64,000 nucleotides of DNA from Serendipita indica DSM 11827. Its lineage: Eukaryota > Basidiomycota > Agaricomycetes > Sebacinales > Serendipitaceae. Shown piece by piece: positions 23,501 to 33,717 of the stretch (position 1 is its first letter; each line of letters opens with the position of its first letter). A model generated the notes under the pieces. It saw nothing but the letters and a program-made list of their open reading frames with translations, did no database searches and was not told the origin of the DNA. Both the position numbers and the translations under genes were made by a program. The DNA is taken from contig CAJVGD010000001.1 of the NCBI GenBank assembly GCA_910890315.1, positions 806,001 to 870,000 of the forward strand. Direction: 5' to 3'.

Positions 23501-26500
23501 AATGTAGCTGATAAGCCTTAAGCATTTCCAACCGGCCAACCCTGACGCGTGGTACAATTTGCCACGCGATGGTGGAGTCGCCTTTGCGAGCCAAGAGCCT
23601 TGGATCACCAATCAGACGATCAAGGAGAATATTTTGTTTGGCACCGCCTTTGACGAAGATAGATACAAAAAAGGTGATTTCATAACGTGGCGTGAACCAA
23701 CTATTGAACCTTTTCAGTTCTTCATCAGTGCTCTCTTGAAACTGATCTCCATATGTTTGAAGCTGGCGATGAAACAGAAGTTGGAGAAAAGGGCATCACC
23801 CTGAGGTACTTGTCTTTTTCTTTGGCTCGATTAGGCTCTAAAACTCTTCAAAGTGGAGGTCAGAAAGCAAGGGTCAGCCTGCGCGTGCGATCTACTCCCA
23901 TGCGAGCATCGTTCTCTTGGACGACGTCTTGTCCGCTCTCGACGTTCATACATCTTCCTGGGTGGTCGACAAATGCTTCAAAGGAGACCTGGTCAAAGGC
24001 CGTACAATCTTGTTGGTCGTAAGTTCTTCCTCAGTGTTCTACTGACAATTTCGCTGAACGCAGATAGACGCACAATGTTGCGATGGTTAGCCCCGTGGCC
24101 AAATTTGTGGTGGCATTGGGTGTCGATGGGCGTATTTCTAGTCAAGGAACGCTGGATCAAGCGCTCAAATTGGATGCAAAGCTTCAAGAGGAGCTCGATC
24201 AGGAGAAGAAGGCCATTGCCAAAGGACAGGAAGTGGTGGATGCACCCACCGAAGCACCCAAGGCCGAAGTAAAGCCCGCTGGAAAGCTCATCGTCGCGGA
24301 AGAAGTCGCTCTTGGTCGCGTCAGCTGGCCAGCGTGTACGTTGATGTCGCCCTTGTGCTTGCTCTGCGTTTGCTCACTCGAAATAGTGAAAATGTATCTG
24401 ACCGCTCTCGGAAATTCTGCATTTTGGATCGTATTTCTAGGTGGATTCTTTGTGGCTGACCTTCTCAGTGTTGTTCAGACGTTCTGGCTGGGGTATGTGA
24501 CACACGTGAGGGCGATCGCAACTGCTCACAGGGATCGATAGGCATTGGGCGAGTCAATACGAAACGCATCCAACCTCAGAAGTCAATGTCTTTTACTACT
24601 TGCTCGTATACGGTGGTCTCTTACTTATCGGAATGATTGTCTACTCTACCGCCTTTACGGTCTATCTCTTTGGTGCCTTGCGTGCCTCCCGCAAGATACA
24701 TGACCAGCTCATCACTTCTATCTTTGCTGCCACTCTTCGGTGGCTCGACACAACGCCCGTCGGTCGAATTATTAGCCGATTTACCGTTGACATCCGAGCA
24801 ATTGATGGGCAAATCAGTGGGATGCTTTCTGACTGGCGTGCGTTCAATTTTTTCGAGCCATTCCTCTCCTCACATTTTACAGTCGAGATCACGATCACCA
24901 TGTTGGTTAAACTTGGGGCTGTCGTGGTCAGGACTCCAGTATTCGTATTACCTGGTCTCCTTGTGGGTGGCTTGGGAAGCTGGCTAGGCAATATGTACAT
25001 CAAGGCCCAGCTCTCTGTTAAAAGGGAGATGAGCAACGCCCGAGCGCCCGTCTTCTCTCACTTCCATGCGTCAATTGCTGGCCTCAGTAAGTCTCCCCAG
25101 CTGCTGGGGTGAATGCACTAATAATACCTTGCAGCCTCGATTCGTGCCTACGGTGCCGAAGAACGATTCCGAGAAATGACAATGGAGCGTATCAACAAAT
25201 ATTCTCGGTACGTATCCAACCTCGAATTGCCGCAGGTTCTAACCCATATCAAGCTGTGCGCGGTCCTTCTACAACTTGAATAGGTTTGTTCTCATATAGT
25301 GCAAAATGGCCTTTGCTGACTTGAATGACAGGTGGATCTCCTTCAGGATCGATTTGCTTGGAGCACTTTTCTCTGCAACGCTTGCAGCCTACTTGATTTA
25401 TGTTCGGCCCGAAAGCGCTGCCAACGTTGGTTTCTCACTCACCATGGCTATTGCCTTCTCTGGTAGGTTTTGCGACCGAAAGAGACCTCTGTACTGACTG
25501 GGATAGGCATGATTCTATGGTGGGTGCGCATTGGGAACGAGTTTGAGGTCTCTTGTGAGCAACTATTTTATAGATCTATCAGTATCACTGACTGTGTATA
25601 GGCAACAGCCTCGAGCGCATTGAGAGCTACATTAAATGCGAACAAGAGCCCAAACCAACGGATGTTAATAAACCTCCAGCATACTGGCCGTCTTCGGGGC
25701 ATCTTGTTGTTGAGAAACTTTCCGCTAGCTATTCTGTTGATGGGCCGCCAGTGCTTCGAGACATCTCATTCGAAATCAAGTCGGGCGAGAGAGTGGGAAT
25801 TGGTACGTGACTACATTCCTTGGCGACATTACTTTCCTCATGCCCTGCGACAGTTGGGCGTACAGGTAGCGGGAAGAGCAGCCTGACACTCTCTTTGTTG
25901 CGTCTTATTCCCACCACGGGTGCGGTAATGTACGACGGCATCGAAACGAGCCATATCAACCTTGAGCCATTGCGCAATAATATGACGATTAGTACGTGCT
26001 TGAAAAGTCTAATCTGCCAGTTACTGAAACGCTTTAGTCCCTCAACAACCGGAGCTACTCTCTGGCTCGGTCCGGGAGAACTTGGATCCTTTTGGCGAAT
26101 ATGACGACGCCGTGCTCAACGACGCGTTACGTGCATCAGGTCTCAACAATGTGCAAACAGAAGACTCAGAGGAGGCCATTACACTAGATACAGCCGTGTC
26201 CTCTGGGGGAGCAAACTTTTCTCTTGGTCAACGTCAGATTTTGAGCCTGGCTCGTGCAATTTGCAGGCAAAGCAAGGTTTTAATTTTGGATGAGGGTCAG
26301 TAGAGACTTTATGAACGAAAAATTTCCGACTTACTGAATCTACAGCGACCGCCGCTATCGACCATCAAACCGATGCTGCGATCCAAGCTTCGATACGCAA
26401 CGAGCTTAAAGGTGTTACTGTCATCACCGTGGCACACCGACTCAAGACTATCGGCGATAGTGATAAAATTCTCGTGCTTGATGCGGGCAAGCTCGTCGAG

Positions 26501-26641
26501 TTTGACAGTCCAGCCAACCTACTACGCAAGAAAGAAGGATACTTCAAATCCTTGGTGGATCAAAGTGGTGAAAAGGAGGAATTGTACCACATGGCCGGGA
26601 TTGAGGTGGAACATGGGATACGGAGTTGGTTCTCAAAGTAA
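20597..26641 (+). CDS. Full-length ABCC (MRP/Ybt1-like) transporter, with a one-base frame discrepancy in NBD1
   Basis: ATP-driven exporter of conjugates or drugs, vacuolar or plasma membrane. Starts [18 protein letters not shown], then a multi-helix N-terminal TMD0, TMD1 and a long Ser/Thr/Lys-rich loop (about 21985-22260). NBD1 has Walker [20 protein letters not shown] signature and [10 protein letters not shown] with Asp replacing the catalytic Glu, usual in ABCC NBD1. TMD2 includes [22 protein letters not shown]2 has [24 protein letters not shown] and ILDEATAAID. About 20 short introns. Between the NBD1 signature and Walker B the frame is off by one base (AGCCTGCGCG near 23880, AGCCTGGCGCG expected), which would truncate the protein as written. 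The next gene starts 105 bp downstream. Confidence 0.9.
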
Positions 26642-26746
26642 ATATCTAGGAGAGGGGAAATGTGCTGGATATGTAATTGCCAGATTCTGATAGACTTGTT
26701 ATCCTTTCCGGATGAACTAGCCACTCCTGTCCTGTCCGACACCACG

Positions 26747-29202
26747 ATGGCCCATGTTTCAAAAAAGGAGAAAAAGTCGGGTTCGAAACCCCCAAAGTCA
26801 CGACCTGTCGCGACGAGTTCTCTCTCGCAACCTGTGACCGCAGATGCGGCCGCGCTCGCGGCATTGAACGCCTTTTCTCCTGATAGGCGGTCTTTTGCGC
26901 TGCTCTCTCTATCTGTCGACAAGCACAGACTACGTGTTTTTGACACGGACAATGGTCGAGCAATTGCGGAATACATTTTACAAACCTCTTCTGCACGCTG
27001 TTTGCGCTGGGGACGAATTTCGTCCGGGAGTGGCAGCGTCTCATCCCATAGCAAAAAGCGAAAGAAGGAGACACAGTTGTCTGCAAAATCACCACCCACA
27101 TCAGTTGTGATATTGGGACTTGTCAACGGATCCGTCACCTTTTTTTCACCAGCGCAAAATGCCTCAGTCCTTACCCTATCTCATCCAACATCGACAAGCC
27201 CAGTCTTGTCCGTGGATATGGACCAAGATGAAATCCGACTATGGACCTCTAGTGCGGATGGAGTCATTCGCCTATGGTCGATACAAAGCGGAGATTTATT
27301 AGGTTCATGGAGGTCCGAGTCCGTAACTCCTTACTCTCGACTCTTGTTGAGGCCACTGGAGAGCCCAGAGGAAGAGGAATCACGGCAGCTTCTGGCTGCC
27401 CATCATGCCATCGAACTCCTCGAGCTATCCCCTCCGAATCCTACCGAAACGCTGTCATGCGAAATGGTCACAAAATTCGCTGGACATGTGACTCCTGTGA
27501 CATCGATGCATTGGATATCAACCCTGAAGCATGCTCGATTTATTACCAGTGGAGAGAGGGATCGATTTATTCAGGGATGGGCAATTTCGTCCAAAGGAGA
27601 AGGAAGAATAGCATTCACAGCTTCTGTCGACAACGAAATTCGGCGGGCGGATATTTCTTCCGACGCAAAGCGCTTTCTGGCTCTATCGTCGACTGGAACC
27701 ATTTGCGTCTTCTCCACACCAGAGTATAGCAAGCGATCTTCCACTACTCCGCTAGAACCCGATTCCGTTATAGGGATTGTAATAGCCGCTAGTGGGAACA
27801 CAACTATACCCGCGGATGTTGTGGACGCGGTCTTCGACGAAGACCTGGAGGACACCTTGCGAGTGACTCGGCTCGTGAGCGGAGCTCGACCGGTTTTTCA
27901 CAGCATAGTTTGTCATATTCCTCAGCCATTGAGTGCATCTAATGCTATCGCTAGCGATTTACAGACGATGATGGAGCCTTCCTCCCACAAGTCCGGATCA
28001 AAGCGTCAGACGCTAGTGTGACAAAAACAACCGAAGACGTAGGTCCCAGTTTCTTCATCTTGTAATGGCCCTTATTCCTTTACCAGGGCGCCTCAACTCA
28101 ACGATACAAAGAATCCGAAAAGCTGGCGTTGGGTAGTGGGATCACGTTACCGCACGATGGCACCCTGGATCCAAATTTCCAGATCGACGATGGCACCCTT
28201 GACACCGAAATGGCCGAGTTGACTTTGGGACAAAGGCTTCGAGCGATGAACGGAGAGGCACTCAGTGACTCTCAATCAGAGCCTGAGAGTTTATCGCACA
28301 AAAAGAAGAAGGCAGGCCCGGACTCGATTCAAGTTCCTGTTGAGTCTCTGTCACGGACACTCATTCAGGCCCTCCACTCCTCTGATACACGACTACTAGA
28401 GGGTTGTCTCCGATACTCGGATGCAAAGCTCATCAAAAACACTGTTCGACGCCTTCCACCACAGTTAGCTCTCCCGCTTTTGCAAGTCTGTGTAGATCGC
28501 CTTGCAAGAGGACGTGGTGGCAATAAAGGGTCTGCAATCGGGTCAGCAGCGAGCTCCCAGAGGGGAACAACGATGATTGCATGGATTAGAGCGGTGCTTA
28601 TATATCACAGCGGACATTTGATGACGGTACGTTCTGCAAATACTCTGAGGCTCAAAGTTCATTGCTCATAGATGCCGAACCTTGTTCCCAAACTATCATC
28701 CCTTCATTCAACATTGACTAAGCGTCTGACGTTGCAAGAAAGGCTACTGTCGCTCAATGGCAGGTTAGACCTGGCGTTGGCGCAAGTTGAAATGCGATCT
28801 GGCAAGTCGCCGGCACAATTGGCATCCAAGGCCGAACGACAGGCCAAGAAGGCGGACGACCACGTTCTAAAGTACGTGGAAGGCGACAGCTCCGATGAGC
28901 AAGAAGAGATGGAGGTCGAGGTCGAGAAGGGCAGCGATGTAGGGAGCGTCGAGGACATCGGTCTTGGTGGTAAAGGTACAGACGAGAGTGATGCTGATGG
29001 TTCGGATGATAGTGAAGGTTCAGAGGGCGAAGGCGAGAGTGAAGAAGAAGACGAACAAGGTACAGGCGATAGTCTCGAAGAAGACGATGAGGAGGAAGAG
29101 GAATCAGATTCCGAGGTGGAGCCTCATCTCAATGGCTTTATCGACGATGAAGCCGAAGAGTCCTGGGGTTCTGAAGAAGATTCGGAGGATGAAGAGGAAT
29201 GA
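26747..29202 (+). CDS. UTP5: U3 snoRNP / t-UTP subunit Utp5 (WDR43)
   Basis: Nucleolar WD40 protein of the UTP-A subcomplex in pre-18S rRNA processing. MAHVSKKEKKSGSKPPKSRP is followed by WD repeats (LSVDKHRLRVFDTDNGRAI, IRLWTSSADGVIRLWSIQSG, KFAGHVTPVTSMHWIS, TSGERDRFIQGWAIS), FLPQVRIKASDASVTKTTED, and the C-terminal Utp12 domain (LIQALHSSDTRLLEGCLRYS ... VRRLPPQLALPLLQVCVDRL ... TMIAWIRAVLIYHSGHLM). An acidic Glu/Asp/Ser tail ends it. Introns: about 27909-27955 (GTTTGT...GCTAG), one near 28040-28087, and about 28627-28671. The ATG at 26747 is preferred over one at 26660, only 18 bp after the ABC stop and without family character. Confidence 0.9.
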
Positions 29203-29265
29203 ATTACGGTCCTCGATGAAAAATATCTACAACGTATTTCGTACGTACCCGTAGGGTCGTGAATA

Positions 29266-30726
29266 TCATGATGATAGCGTTAGTTGTCCCGTGACTTGGG
29301 TTAACCCGGACCTTTTGAGTTTCTTGCGGCTTTGTTTGGGCTCTGGAGGCGCCTTGCGTTTCCCTTTTGCTGGCTTGCGCTTCTTTTCCTCATCCTCTGT
29401 ATCGTCACCTAGATCCGTCAGCTCAGAGGCACTGGATTCGGTATCATCCTAAACGTGGTCAGGCAAGGTTCCCCAGGGTCGAGTGGCTTGCCTCAATTTT
29501 TTCCTTCTTGGCCTTTTTGGAGGCACCCTCTAGCTTTTGAACTTGTTGTACCACGGCTGATGTTCTTCCCCCGACAGTGATCCATTTGATAGATGCCTTT
29601 TCACCAGAAGGCTGGAACTTCGTATAAGACGGCGACCCAAGTAGAACAAGATAGGTGACATACCAGGACGAGAGTCGACTTGTCTTTGCCTTTGCCCTAT
29701 CACAAGTCAGCGGCACACTAGGTAGCGGACATGGTTCACTCACCCATCGATGCTTGAAGAGCCAATTCGATGGAAACTCCCGAGAGTCTGCGTTGACCTC
29801 GACAGCAGTCTTGCATACGTATTCAATATTGCGGTACAGAAGCTTAATCTTCTCCGGGGAAAGTGACTTGGCCGTTTGCTCTGGGTGAACAGCTGAATGG
29901 AACAAGACCTCATCTGCGATCCAGTTACCGACTCCAGCAGAGAAGGATTGGTCGAGGAGGAGGGCTTTGATAGGGCATCCACGTTTGAGCACCTTTTCTT
30001 GAAACTCTTCTATTGGCGGCATAGAGAGAATTGGATCGAACCCAAGGGCCGAAATCGGTGGCTCGTTCAGATGGTCCTTGCACAGTCTGATTCTCGCCAG
30101 CCTGCGCGGGTCTAGAAAGGCAATCTCTGTGATCTCTCCTCCTTCCTCCAGAGGCTCAAAATGTAGAATAAACTAAGGGGAATATAGGCTTCCTTGCCAC
30201 ACACGAGAAACCACGAACCTTCATGAATTTAGGAGGCCAATCATTTGGATCTTGTTTGGGTTTCTTTCGATAGTATAAAGCTTCCCCACCTCGGACCTAC
30301 ACATTAGTTGGTTCTGGTAGCATGGCTAAAGGCGTACTTGAATAGCTCCAGTCATGCCTAGATGCAGAACAGGCACTCGTCCGTCTCCGTCTAGCAAGAG
30401 GTAGAATACTTTTCCATAGCGACCTGTATCAACAAGTGTTCTTCCTGTAATCTGGAACTGGCTTAGTAAGCGAATGAACTCTCTGCGAGCCATCACCTCC
30501 TGGGCCTAAAACAGTGGTCAAACGCGGGTTTTGTGAAACCTAAGTACTGACAAACTCTGTATGGCTCGTCCCAGTATAGACAATCGTATCTTCTGTAGTC
30601 TCAACTTTGGAGATCTTTCGACCTTTGGCAGCTGCACGAATAACACCAGCCGCCCTTTCAACCTCTGCAACACTTTAGTTGTACTTTCGACGGAGGAAAG
30701 AATGGATTGCCTGGTAGTTCTGGCAT
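29266..30726 (-). CDS. Formamidopyrimidine-DNA glycosylase, Fpg/Nei family (fungal MutM)
   Basis: Base-excision repair glycosylase/AP lyase for oxidised purines. The N-terminus MPELPEVERAAG carries the catalytic Pro1-Glu2 after Met removal. Also seen: VPVLHLGMTGAIQVRGG, LDPRRLARIRL, the H2TH segment (IKALLLDQSFSAGVGNWIADEVLF) and, in place of a zinc finger, IKWITVGGRTSAVVQQVQKL as in zincless plant/fungal enzymes. The C-terminal tail is acidic then Lys-rich (SSASELTDLGDDTEDEEKKRK), probably nuclear targeting. Two introns begin with GC: 30665-30710 (after the 16-nt first exon) and 29449-29491 (before the tail). Without the second splice the protein ends ...STLGNLA and loses the tail. Confidence 0.9.
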
Positions 30727-30829
30727 GATGGTCGGCTCCAAGTTATTCTCGATTCAAAACAAGGTCCGTCCTAACAATCGAACCGGTGTAACATAATAAG
30801 GGCCTAGTAGCCGGACATACAAATATACG

Positions 30830-31607
30830 TTAAATTCTCGCTTTTGGTCCTAGCTCGCGGTAAAGTAATGTCGATGGTGCAACACCAAACGACGGTTCAA
30901 TGGTGATTCCCTGGGGACAATTAGGCCACTATCACCATCGTGGATTGGTTCTCACCATCTCTGCCGCAACCACCCGAACCTGGCCAAAGATGAGCGCAAC
31001 CATCTCAATTTCGTGGCAATATACGCACCATGGACCAGTGATGAATTGCATGAAGTGAACCAAACCAAAGCTACATCGTGAGTCAGAATTGAGACCATGT
31101 GACTTGGAGTAAACAGACTTCGCGCCCGATGGACGTCTTGAGAACTTGAGGATACGGTGTGATTGCATCCAGTGTAAGTTCTTCATCCATGTCGTTCACC
31201 TTAAGATTCCGCAGACGAGTAATGGTCTCTTCAAGCGCCTGGACCGCTGCACTTCGCGCGTTTTCCATTGGGGTATTTCTGTTCCTCGCATCGTAAGAGA
31301 CTCTTAGTGGCTTAGGTCCTGAAAGCGCGTCCAACAGCAGAGCAAAATGATCTCTCGCATGCCTTAAATGTTTTCCTAGACGCAAAGACGAAAGAATGAC
31401 AGTCAATAGCAAGTTAAATCAGTTATAAACGTACACACCTATTGTAGAGCCAGGAATCATCGCCGACGCAAACGAAAGTTGTTCGTCGCTGTTCAGCGAG
31501 TTCTCCACGAGGTCGACGGCTTGTCCGAGCACTGCAACTGCAACGACAACAAGTTGTTCATGAGCAGAGAGCTCTACAGGAGGTAGCTGGTGTTGCTCTG
31601 AAGCCAT
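30830..31607 (-). CDS. DinB/YfiT-fold four-helix-bundle protein
   Basis: Start MASEQHQLPPVELSAHEQ, first helix VVAVAVLGQAVDLVENSLNS, then KHLRHARDHFALLLDALSG with the first metal-ligand His, a mid region with ALEETITRLRNLK, and a second His cluster in REL followed by WFGSLHAIHHWSMM. This His...HxxxH spacing is the DinB/YfiT bundle pattern, whose bacterial members bind a divalent metal and transfer thiols or hydrolyse bonds; fungal members have no established role. The end is assembled as VALIFGQVRVVAAEMGITIE, then PSFGVAPSTLLYRELGPKARI, after two short introns. It is co-oriented with the Fpg gene, whose start lies 103 bp beyond its stop. Confidence 0.72.
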
Positions 31608-31929
31608 TCGAGTGCAAGATATGAAAAGGTGGCCTCCAAGTTTGGGGCGAACGAGGGCCTAGGCCATGTTGTGATATGCACTTTAAAAACTGATGATACA
31701 GGGTAAATCTGAATTAGCTGTTGCTCTGCCAAATTTCGGACTCTCCATTTGCCCAGAGCGTCCGAACTCAAGGCGAGCCTATTTGCTGTATCCCAACTGC
31801 GTCACAGAACTGCGTGAGAGACAGAAAGACGTTATCATAGCCCCTAGATGGTCTAGGTTAATGATCGTGCATTGCCGTCGTCAATCGCGCGGGACAAACT
31901 GTTGAATTCTACATTTGCTTTCGACCACC
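31608..31929. other. Divergent promoter, DinB-like / LSC2
   Basis: 322 bp between divergent start codons. No coding frame or distinct element recognised. Confidence 0.5.
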
Positions 31930-33490
31930 ATGTTCAAAGCCGCCGCACGACGGGTCAAGCCGGCCTCAGCTGTCAGTATAACACTGGAATGCACTGTCTG
32001 GCTCGCTCATGGTTCTTCTAGTCGGGCAAGGTCTGCCAAAAGCGACTACTGTCGATTCACGAGTACCAATCGATGAAGCTCCTTAATTCGGTGCGCTCAC
32101 TTGGGTTCAAAAGCTGCATATTGGCTCACTTGTCTCCGCTCAGTATGGAATTCCCACTCCCAAGAGTGTTCCGGCCATGTCAACGCAAGAGGCTTATGAT
32201 GTTGCAAAGAACTTTGGTGCGCGCACTTCCGAGATCCGGCTCCCGCATCTCCTTATCGCTCAAAGGTACCGACAAGCTGGTCATCAAAGCTCAAGTGCTC
32301 GCCGGAGGTCGTGGAAAAGGCAAATTCGACAATGGCTTCCAGGGTGGCGTGCATGTCATCAATAGGTAGGAAGCAAAACAAAGAGTACACAAGCATTTCT
32401 AACCGACCTTCTAGTCCCGAAGAGGCCAAGGAAATTGCGGGCAAGATGCTCAACGCAAAGCTCATCACAAAACAGACGGGAGCCGCCGGCAGAATTTGCA
32501 ACGCTGTCATGCTCGCAGAGCGACGCGATCCCTCGCATGAGTACTATATCGCCGTTCTCAACGACCGTGCCGGCCAGACTCCGGTCATCGTCGCCTCGAA
32601 CCAAGGCGGGATGAACATTGAAGAGGTGGCCGCCAAGGACCCGAACGCCATTATCACGACGCCCATCGACTTTGAAAATGGCCTTAGCGATGCTGAAGCT
32701 GCTCAACTAGCAGACAAGCTCGGCTTTGCAACTCCAGACGCAAAGAAGCAGGCGGCAGATATCTTCCAAAAACTCTACAAACTATTCAAGGACAAAGACG
32801 CCACCCAAATTGAGATCAATCCATTGGCAGAGACAAAAGACGGTGCAGTACTGTGCATGGACGCCAAGTTTGGCTTCGACGACAATGCAGAGTTTAGACA
32901 ACAGGACGTTTACGCCCTTCGTGACACGACGCAAGAAGATCCAGCTGAAGTCGAGGCCCAAAAGTACAATCTCAACTTTATCAAACTCGATGGAAACATT
33001 GGGTGCCTTGTAAACGGTGCTGGTCTCGCCATGGCCACCATGGACGTCTTGAAGCTCCATGGAGGTGATCCTGCCAACTTCCTCGACGTTGGTGGAGGCG
33101 CCACACCAGAGACGGTCAAGAAGGCCTTTGAACTCTTGCTCTCCGACAAGGGCGTCACTGCAATTTTCCTCAACATTTTCGGAGGCACGTGCGTTCCGAC
33201 CCGCTCGGTATATCACTAACACGCTTTTATAGGAATCATGCGCTGTGACTATATTGCAGAAGGTGTCATTAAAGCCACCAAGGAGCTGCAGCTTCGAGTT
33301 CCCCTCGTCGTCCGCCTGAAAGGCAACAAAGAGATGGAGGCAAAGGAGTACGCCCACAATTGAGCCGGAAATTTGCACTTACATATATTCCAGGCTTATT
33401 CGGGAATCAGGTTTGAAGATTTACGCCTTTGACGAGCTCGATGAGGCAGCCTCCAAGGCCGTCGAACTCGGCCGCTCTGCTCCTGCATAA
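31930..33490 (+). CDS. LSC2: Succinyl-CoA ligase beta subunit, mitochondrial
   Basis: TCA-cycle enzyme making ATP or GTP from succinyl-CoA in the matrix. [17 protein letters not shown] is a mitochondrial presequence, then [34 protein letters not shown], the ATP-grasp loop [77 protein letters not shown] and [15 protein letters not shown]. The intron at 33185-33232 begins GCACGT and joins ...NIFG to [11 protein letters not shown]; no GT donor nearby keeps the frame. A last intron joins NKEMEAK to [14 protein letters not shown]. Ends GRSAPA. Confidence 0.96.
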
Positions 33491-33717
33491 ATTCTTCATC
33501 GCGTAGAGGAATAGATTTGCATTATTATGCTCGGAATTTGAATCGTTTGATTAGAGATACAAGGTGCTATGGCTAAAAGTTTCACGAGGTACACGACGGG
33601 ATGGAGAGTGCACAAGATCCACAGCGAACAACATTGTTAGTGAAGCAGTCAGAGTTGTAATGAAAGCGAGCAGAATAAACAGTGTGTGTCCAGATTGCTT
33701 TTGTTATCAAGACCGGT

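Noticed and set aside
27900-28020. Apparent premature end of UTP5
   Set aside because: A 47-nt GT-AG intron at about 27909-27955 joins FHSI to RFTDDDGAFLPQ in frame.
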